A stretch of 64,000 nucleotides of DNA from positions 496,001-560,000 of the forward strand of contig NZ_FWXW01000001.1 in the NCBI RefSeq assembly GCF_900176335.1, read 5' to 3'. Every line of letters starts with the position of its first letter. The first letter of the stretch is position 1. This document shows, in pieces, positions 59,190-64,000 of the stretch. This DNA is from Papillibacter cinnamivorans DSM 12816 (GTDB taxonomy: Bacteria; Bacillota; Clostridia; Oscillospirales; Oscillospiraceae). The position numbers and the translations under genes were made by a program. The notes beneath the pieces are model-generated. The model was not told where the DNA came from. It was given only the letters and a program-made list of their open reading frames with translations, and did no database searches.

Positions 59190-60721
59190 AAAGAAGAGCG
59201 CTCATCAGTGTGTCTGACAAAACCGGCGTGGTGGATTTTGCCCGGCGTCTTCACGCCCTGGGCTTCGAGATCGTCTCCACCGGCGGGACCCAGAAGGCCC
59301 TGGAGAGTTCCGGCATCCCCGTTTTGGGGATCACGGAGGTCACCGGCTTTCCCGAATGCCTGGACGGGCGGCTCAAGACCCTGCATCCCGCGGTCCACGG
59401 GGGGATCCTCGCCATGCGCTCCAATCCGGAGCACATGAAGCAGCTCGAGGAGCTTGGCATCGTCCCCATCGACGTGCTGGTCATCAATCTCTATCCCTTC
59501 CGGGAAACCATTCTCCGCCCCGGCGTCACCCTCCCCGAGGCGATAGAAAATATCGACATCGGCGGGCCCACCATGCTCCGGGCCGCCGCCAAAAACTGGC
59601 AGGACGTGGCTGTTGTCACCGACCCCGGCGACTATGACGCCGTCGTCTGTGAGCTGGAGCAGGGAGAAGTCTCCCGGGAGACGAAATACGCCCTGGCTCT
59701 CAAGGTCTTTGAAACCACCGCCCAGTACGACGCCATGATCGCCGGCTACCTTCGCCGGGTGGGCCCCGGCGGCTGGCCCGAGCGCCTCACCCTCACCTTT
59801 GACAAAGCCCAGGACCTGCGTTACGGGGAAAATCCCCACCAGAGCGCCGCCTTTTACCGGGAAATCGGCGCTCCCGCAGGCACCATAGCCGCCGCCCGGC
59901 AGCTTCACGGTAAGGAACTCTCCTATAACAACATCGGCGACGCCGGCGCCGCGGTGGATATCGTCAAGGACTTTTCCGTGCCCTGCGCCGTCGCCCTCAA
60001 GCATGCCAATCCCTGCGGCGTCGGCATCGGCTCCTGTATCCTAGAGGCCTTTGTCCGGGCCAGGGAGGCCGATCCCGTCTCCATTTACGGCGGCATCGTG
60101 GCCCTGAACCGGGAATGCGACGGGGAAACCGCCGCGGAGCTTTCCAAGCTCTTTCTGGAGATTATAATCGCCCCGTCTTTTTCCCCGGAAGCCCTTGCCA
60201 TTCTGGAAAAGAAGCAGAATCTCCGCCTGATGGCCCTCCCGGGGATTTCCCTTCCCAACACCCCGGACATGCTGGATATGAAAAAGGTGGGCGGCGGTCT
60301 TCTGGTGCAGAGTCTGGACTGCCCTTCCCCGGAGGAAACCCTCCGGGTGGTCACCCGCAGGGCGCCCACAGAGGCGGAGCTCACTGCCCTGCGCTTCGGC
60401 TGGCGGATCGTCCGGCATGTGAAGTCAAACGCGGTGGTTCTCACCACGGATACCGAGACGGTGGGCGTCGGCCCCGGTCAGACCAACCGCGTCACCGCCC
60501 TGGAACTGGCTATCAAATATGCCGGAGACAAGGCCAGGGGCTCTGTCATGGCAAGCGACGCCTATTTCCCCTTCCGGGACTGCGTGGACGCCGCCGCCGC
60601 AGCCGGAGTTACCGCGATCATTCAGCCCGGCGGCTCCATCCGGGATCAGCAGTCCATCGACGCCTGCGACGAGGCCGGGATCGCCATGGTGTTTACCGGT
60701 GTGCGCCATTTCAGACACTGA
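59186..60721 (+). CDS. purH: Bifunctional AICAR transformylase / IMP cyclohydrolase
   Basis: 511 residues. The last two steps to IMP. The N-terminal MGS-like cyclohydrolase starts KRRALISVSDKTGVVDFA and has DGRVKTLHP-like DGRLKTLHPAVHGGIL; the C-terminal transformylase has LRYGENPHQSAAFYR, FKHANPCG-like LKHANPCGVG and IQPGGSIRDQQSIDACDE near the end (short form QPGGSIRD). Overlaps purN by 4 bases (ATGA). Confidence 0.98.
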   Translation: MKRRALISVSDKTGVVDFARRLHALGFEIVSTGGTQKALESSGIPVLGITEVTGFPECLDGRLKTLHPAVHGGILAMRSNPEHMKQLEELGIVPIDVLVINLYPFRETILRPGVTLPEAIENIDIGGPTMLRAAAKNWQDVAVVTDPGDYDAVVCELEQGEVSRETKYALALKVFETTAQYDAMIAGYLRRVGPGGWPERLTLTFDKAQDLRYGENPHQSAAFYREIGAPAGTIAAARQLHGKELSYNNIGDAGAAVDIVKDFSVPCAVALKHANPCGVGIGSCILEAFVRAREADPVSIYGGIVALNRECDGETAAELSKLFLEIIIAPSFSPEALAILEKKQNLRLMALPGISLPNTPDMLDMKKVGGGLLVQSLDCPSPEETLRVVTRRAPTEAELTALRFGWRIVRHVKSNAVVLTTDTETVGVGPGQTNRVTALELAIKYAGDKARGSVMASDAYFPFRDCVDAAAAAGVTAIIQPGGSIRDQQSIDACDEAGIAMVFTGVRHFRH

Positions 60722-60843
60722 TGCCCCGAACCCTTTCAGTTCGCTCATGTATTTGATTCCGGACCGTCTGCGAAGACCCGCGTCCTCCCGCCGGGAGGAT
60801 GCCCGCGGAGGTTCCGGCAAACGGCAGAAACGGAGGTAACGCC

Positions 60844-62097
60844 ATGAAGGTTCTCGTTGTCGGCGGCGGCGGCCGGGAGCACGCCATCGTGCATGCCCTC
60901 TCCCGTAGTCCCCGGGTCACAAAACTCTGGTGCGCTCCCGGAAACGGAGGAATCGCCTCCGAGGCCGAATGCATCAACATAAAAGCCACGGACGTGCCCA
61001 CCATGGTGGGCTTTGCGGTCCAGAACGGCGCGGATTTCGTGGTGGTGGCGCCGGACGATCCCCTGGCCCTGGGTATGGTGGACGCCATGGAGGCGGCGGG
61101 GATTCCCGCCTTCGGGCCCCGGAAGAACGCCGCCGTGATTGAAAGCAGTAAGGTGTTTTCCAAGGGCCTCATGGAAAAGTACGGTATCCCCACGGCGAAA
61201 TACCGGGTCTTCGATTCCATGGATGCCGCCCTGTCCTACGTCCGCAGCGAAGGCGCGCCGTTGGTGGTCAAGGCCGACGGACTGGCCCTCGGCAAAGGTG
61301 TGGTGGTGGCTCAGACCCTTCCGGAGGCGGAGGCGGCCGTCCGCAGGATCATGGAAGACAAAATCTTCGGGGAATCCGGCGCCCGGATCGTGATTGAGGA
61401 GTGCCTCACCGGGCCGGAAGTCACCGTCCTGTGCTTTACCGACGGGAAGACCATCCGCCCCATGCCCTCCTCCCAGGACCACAAACGCGCCCTGGACGGA
61501 AACCGGGGCCCCAACACCGGAGGCATGGGCGCCATATCCCCCAGCCGGCATTACACTCCCGAGCTCGCCGCAAGATGCATGGAGGAGATCTTTCTTCCCA
61601 CCCTTCGCGCCATGAACGCGGAAGACCGACCCTTTTGGGGAGTGTTGTACTTCGGCCTGATGCTGACGGAGGACGGTCCCAAGGTCATCGAATATAACGC
61701 CCGCTTCGGCGATCCTGAGGCCCAGGCGGTCCTGTCTCTGTTGAAGACCGATCTGCTGGAGATCATGCTGGCGGTGACGGAGGAGCGCCTGGAGGAACTG
61801 GAAATTCAATGGGAAAACGGAGCCTCCTGCTGCCTGGTGCTGGCAAGCGGCGGCTATCCGGGAAGCTATCAGACCGGCTTTCCCATCGAAGGCCTGGATG
61901 CCGTCCCCGCGGACATCACGGTGTATCATGCGGGCACGAGAGCTTACGACGGTCGGATCCTTACTTCAGGCGGGCGCGTCCTCGGCGTGACTGCCGCGGC
62001 GGATACGCTGGACAAGGCCGTGGATAAGGCCTATGCCGCTGTCCGGGGGATCCGTTTTGAGGGCATGCAGTACCGGACGGATATCGGCAAAATCTGA
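60844..62097 (+). CDS. purD: Phosphoribosylamine-glycine ligase
   Basis: 417 residues from the ATG at 60844 (MKVLVVGGGGREHAIVHAL) with GGAGGT; an upstream in-frame ATG adds 15 unlikely codons. It joins phosphoribosylamine and glycine with ATP. ATP-grasp motifs: VVKADGLALGKGVVVAQTL near residue 139, FTDGKTIRPMPSSQDHKRA near residue 198, GPNTGGMGAISP near residue 222, and EYNARFGDPEAQ near residue 280. Last gene of the operon, before a strong hairpin. Confidence 0.98.
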   Translation: MKVLVVGGGGREHAIVHALSRSPRVTKLWCAPGNGGIASEAECINIKATDVPTMVGFAVQNGADFVVVAPDDPLALGMVDAMEAAGIPAFGPRKNAAVIESSKVFSKGLMEKYGIPTAKYRVFDSMDAALSYVRSEGAPLVVKADGLALGKGVVVAQTLPEAEAAVRRIMEDKIFGESGARIVIEECLTGPEVTVLCFTDGKTIRPMPSSQDHKRALDGNRGPNTGGMGAISPSRHYTPELAARCMEEIFLPTLRAMNAEDRPFWGVLYFGLMLTEDGPKVIEYNARFGDPEAQAVLSLLKTDLLEIMLAVTEERLEELEIQWENGASCCLVLASGGYPGSYQTGFPIEGLDAVPADITVYHAGTRAYDGRILTSGGRVLGVTAAADTLDKAVDKAYAAVRGIRFEGMQYRTDIGKI

Positions 62098-62139
62098 AAA
62101 CGCGGATCAACCAAAGGCCCAATAAAAATTGACAAAACT

Positions 62140-62178
62140 AAACCGCCGCTGGGATAAATTCCATCCCAGCGGCGGTTT
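62140..62178 (+). terminator. Terminator of the pur operon
   Basis: A 16-bp stem (62140-62155 with 62163-62178) with a 7-base loop and only a short T stretch after it. Confidence 0.88.
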
Positions 62179-62205
62179 CCGATTCAGCCGGATTCTATGT
62201 GGGCC

Positions 62206-62257
62206 GGACGGGGTCTGGACCCCGTCCTTACAGGGCCGATGCTCGCGGGCAAAGCCG
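62206..62257 (+). terminator. Palindrome plus second terminator after the pur operon
   Basis: A perfect 10-bp stem with a 2-base centre (62206-62215 with 62218-62227), then a 5-bp stem (62234-62238 with 62245-62249) and eight T residues (62250-62257). Either a backup terminator or the end of a short RNA. The rest of 62179-62379 holds no gene. Confidence 0.65.
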
Positions 62258-62379
62258 CGTTTTTTTTATTTCTATCATGCCTTCGGCATGGCATTTACCC
62301 TGTCCCCGTTAGTATCTGCACGGGAAACAAAATTATAGCCGGACAAAGCTGCCAAAACTGGCGGCGTTTCGCTGCAGTG

Positions 62380-62532
62380 CTATTTATGATTGAAGTCCAC
62401 CCATTCCTTCGCGGCCTCGACGCTCTCTTTGGACGGAATGGTGGTGTTCGTGACAGGGTCCCGTTTTTCTGTATCCGCTAAAGGAAACATTTCGAATGCG
62501 GAAGGATTTTTTTTAGGGATTCGTTTCTTCAT
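62380..62532 (-). CDS. Small DUF3787 / CDIF630_02480-like protein
   Basis: 50 residues from the ATG at 62532 (MKKRIPKKNPSAFEMF) with GGAAAGGAG; upstream in-frame codons lack a site. The basic start is followed by NTTIPSKESVEAAKEWVDFN, which matches the IPS-x-E-x-V-x-x-AKEWVD pattern of a clostridial family associated with the spore surface. The match is by memory of the motif, so moderate confidence. Below the size many gene finders report. Confidence 0.6.
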   Translation of the reverse strand: MKKRIPKKNPSAFEMFPLADTEKRDPVTNTTIPSKESVEAAKEWVDFNHK

Positions 62533-62665
62533 GTTAAGCTCCTTTCCTGCGCTGCTGTTTTTCTTCTGTCTTAACCCCGTCCGCCGGTATCTGATATGCC
62601 TAGTATTGGAAAAGCAGGGTGTTTTATGCGCAGTCATTCACTGGTGGCCTCTTCTCCGGCGTAGC

Positions 62666-62690
62666 AAAAAGCCGCGCCTCGGCGCGGCTT
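62666..62690 (-). terminator. Terminator of the Pro/Lys-rich protein gene
   Basis: A perfect 10-bp stem (62669-62678 with 62681-62690), 2-base centre, then TTTTTGC on the minus strand. Confidence 0.9.
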
Positions 62691-62705
62691 AAACTGTGTT
62701 CCGGG

Positions 62706-63002
62706 TTATTCTCCCGGCGAGTGGGTTTCCTTCCGCGCGCCTTCTTTTGCCGCGCGCGCCAGGGGCCATTTGACCGGAAGGCGGATGGCTTTAAAAGGTT
62801 TTCCCGCCTGCTTCCCCCGGAACCATTGCGCCGGCATTGTCCATTGCGGCGGCTTGGGCAGCTTGGGAAGTTTGGGGAGCTTGGGAAATTGGGTCAGCGC
62901 TTTCAGGTGATGGGGCGCCGGCGCTTTCGGCGCCGCCGCAGCTTCTTTTTTCCGTATATTTCCCTTGCGCGCTCCCGTGAGGCGCCGCGGTATGACTTTC
63001 AT
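62706..63002 (-). CDS. Hypothetical small basic protein with a Pro-Lys-Leu repeat
   Basis: 98 residues from the ATG at 63002 (MKVIPRRLTGARKGNIR) with GGAGGGAG. No hydrophobic helix. Very basic, with Ala/Pro-rich KKEAAAAPKAPAPHHLKAL and four PKL units in a row (FPKLPKLPKLPKPPQW), then WTMPAQWFRGKQAGK. Such composition recalls nucleic-acid- or spore-coat-binding proteins, but I recognise no family. A good ribosome site and terminator support it as a real gene. Confidence 0.65.
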   Translation of the reverse strand: MKVIPRRLTGARKGNIRKKEAAAAPKAPAPHHLKALTQFPKLPKLPKLPKPPQWTMPAQWFRGKQAGKPFKAIRLPVKWPLARAAKEGARKETHSPGE

Positions 63003-63142
63003 CGGATCATCTCCCTCCGTCACACCCTATGCGGGAAAAGCCCCCAATATGCCCGGAGAAGCGAACCCGGGACCGTCCCCGGTGCGGGGCTCGGCTCTCC
63101 GGATGTCGTACGGGGTCAAACCGCCGGTTTTCCCGGCGGATA

Positions 63143-63171
63143 TTGTGTTATTTCCCCTCTTGTGTTAAAAT
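63143..63171 (+). promoter_or_regulatory. Sigma-A promoter of the DivIVA-like gene
   Basis: TTGTGT (63143-63148), 17-base spacer, TAAAAT (63166-63171). The leader is about 60 bases. The stretch 63003-63142 holds no gene. Confidence 0.75.
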
Positions 63172-63239
63172 GGAAAAATGATATATTGCGTGAAGGGCGC
63201 ATCGCGGCATGGTATAAAACGAAAGCGGGGGAAATCGCT

Positions 63240-63983
63240 TTGGAAAACAAGCTGTTTAAAAGTTCCGCCTTTGGAGGCTTCAACCGGCAGGACGTTCTGA
63301 ATTATATCGAAAACGCTTCCAGGGAAAGCGCCGAGATTATAGAGAAGAATCGCCGTGAACTGGATGCTTTTCAGGCCCGGGTCACAGAGCAGGAAGACAG
63401 GCACAAAGCGGAGCTGGAAAACCTTCAGACCGAAATTATGCAGCTTCGCGCCGATCTTCAGGTTGCGGGAGACGAAAATGAGCGTCTCACCTCTCAGAAA
63501 GACGGGCTTGCCGCCCAGCTGGAAGAGATCTGCCAGGAGAATTCCCGTTTGACCGCCGTCACCTCCCGCCAGAGCGAGGAACTGGACGGAATGTCCGCGG
63601 AATTGGACGAACTGCGCGGCAAACTTTCCAAGACGGAACCGGACGCAGTTGCCTACGAAACCATGAAACTGCACATGGCCGAGATTGAGGTGTCCGCCTA
63701 TCAAAGAGCGGAGGCCATTGAAAAAGCCGCCAGGGACCAGGCGGCGAAGCTCCGGAAAGAGATGGAGGCCCTTCTGTCCCGGGCTAGGGAAAGATACGCC
63801 TCCGTTCAAGCGGAATTTGAAGTGGTCGCCTCCCATATTTCAGGGGAACTGGGAAAAATGCAGGACTCTCTGGGCTCCCTGTCCGCCGAGCTGGACGGGT
63901 TGGGAAGCGAGTTCGGTTCTCTTCATCTGCCCGACGAAGAGGTCGAAGCGGAAGAGGCGCCGTCCGATCCCTGTCTTTCATAA
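63240..63983 (+). CDS. DivIVA-like coiled-coil protein
   Basis: 247 residues from a TTG at 63240, 7 bases after GCGGGGGA; the frame is open further upstream but that part lacks a site and is low complexity. The start LENKLFKSSAFGGFNRQDV followed by LNYIENASRE is the pattern of clostridial proteins with a DivIVA-type N terminus, where F-x-x-FNRQ-D-V contacts curved membrane. The rest is a long coiled coil (about residues 35-215) and an acidic tail (DEEVEAEEAPSD). It probably acts at division septa or poles. It has its own promoter. Confidence 0.8.
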   Translation: MENKLFKSSAFGGFNRQDVLNYIENASRESAEIIEKNRRELDAFQARVTEQEDRHKAELENLQTEIMQLRADLQVAGDENERLTSQKDGLAAQLEEICQENSRLTAVTSRQSEELDGMSAELDELRGKLSKTEPDAVAYETMKLHMAEIEVSAYQRAEAIEKAARDQAAKLRKEMEALLSRARERYASVQAEFEVVASHISGELGKMQDSLGSLSAELDGLGSEFGSLHLPDEEVEAEEAPSDPCLS

Positions 63984-64000
63984 TCCGGTGCGTGCCGCTA

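Noticed and set aside
62619-63239. Long N-terminal extension of the DivIVA-like gene
   Set aside because: The extension lies over the antisense Pro/Lys-rich gene and the promoter at 63143-63171, and only the TTG at 63240 has a suitable ribosome site and the family N terminus.
1-64000. CRISPR array, tRNA or rRNA genes, prophage
   Set aside because: No regularly spaced direct repeats, no tRNA-like cloverleaf with CCA context, no rRNA segments and no phage structural or integrase genes were seen.

Overview
The window is GC-rich chromosomal DNA from an endospore-forming Bacillota, most likely an anaerobic Clostridia of the Oscillospirales type. The taxonomic reading is inference. It rests on spoIIR, the AddA/AddB repair nuclease, RecD2, a DivIVA-like coiled-coil protein, zinc-type L31 and L33, a sigma-54 activator with a PAS domain, a lone pyrE, frequent TTG starts, and clean sigma-A promoters with 17-base spacers and GGAGG ribosome sites. 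I saw no tRNA, rRNA, CRISPR array, prophage or intact insertion sequence.

Region 1 (1-33.8 kb, nearly all minus strand) is housekeeping and repair: the hflX 5' end, a flavin reductase, rpmE, addAB, spoIIR, an apgM-DUF1015-ispE operon, a + strand DUF378 gene, a membrane protein with a charged tail, mreB, comF, recD2, a small hypothetical gene, SOS-controlled uvrBA, radC, pyrE, an alanine/sodium symporter, an ACT-hom-lysC operon for aspartate-family amino acids, and a class A penicillin-binding protein.

Region 2 (34-38.4 kb, plus strand) has a small BofC-C-like protein, a DUF1292 protein, a 6S-like RNA with its own promoter, an anchored parvulin foldase, and a TauE/SafE transporter split into two overlapping half genes. 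Region 3 (38.4-46 kb, minus) is the most distinctive: three tandem ketopantoate-reductase-like paralogs, a beta-keto acid cleavage enzyme (BKACE), a -24/-12 promoter in front of BKACE, and a PAS/AAA+ activator that would drive it. An HD phosphohydrolase, a two-helix membrane protein and ruvX follow.

Region 4 (46.2-50.1 kb, plus) is rpmG-secE-nusG-rplK-rplA and rplJ-rplL with structured leaders, including the L10 leader. Region 5 (50.3-55.9 kb) is an envelope block: a PAP2 phosphatase, two DUF4330 proteins, a glycosyltransferase fused to a CsaB pyruvyl transferase, and a second glycosyltransferase. Region 6 (56-62.1 kb) is a purE-C-M-N-H-D operon behind an attenuator-like leader. The end holds two small minus-strand proteins and a DivIVA-like gene.

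Between genes there are at least two families of dispersed non-coding repeats. One, of about 250 bases, has two copies (8.6 and 27.7 kb) sharing two hairpins, one of which shows compensatory base changes. The other places a palindrome over the -10 region of pyrE and in front of ruvX. These and the sigma-54 locus are the best candidates for undescribed biology.
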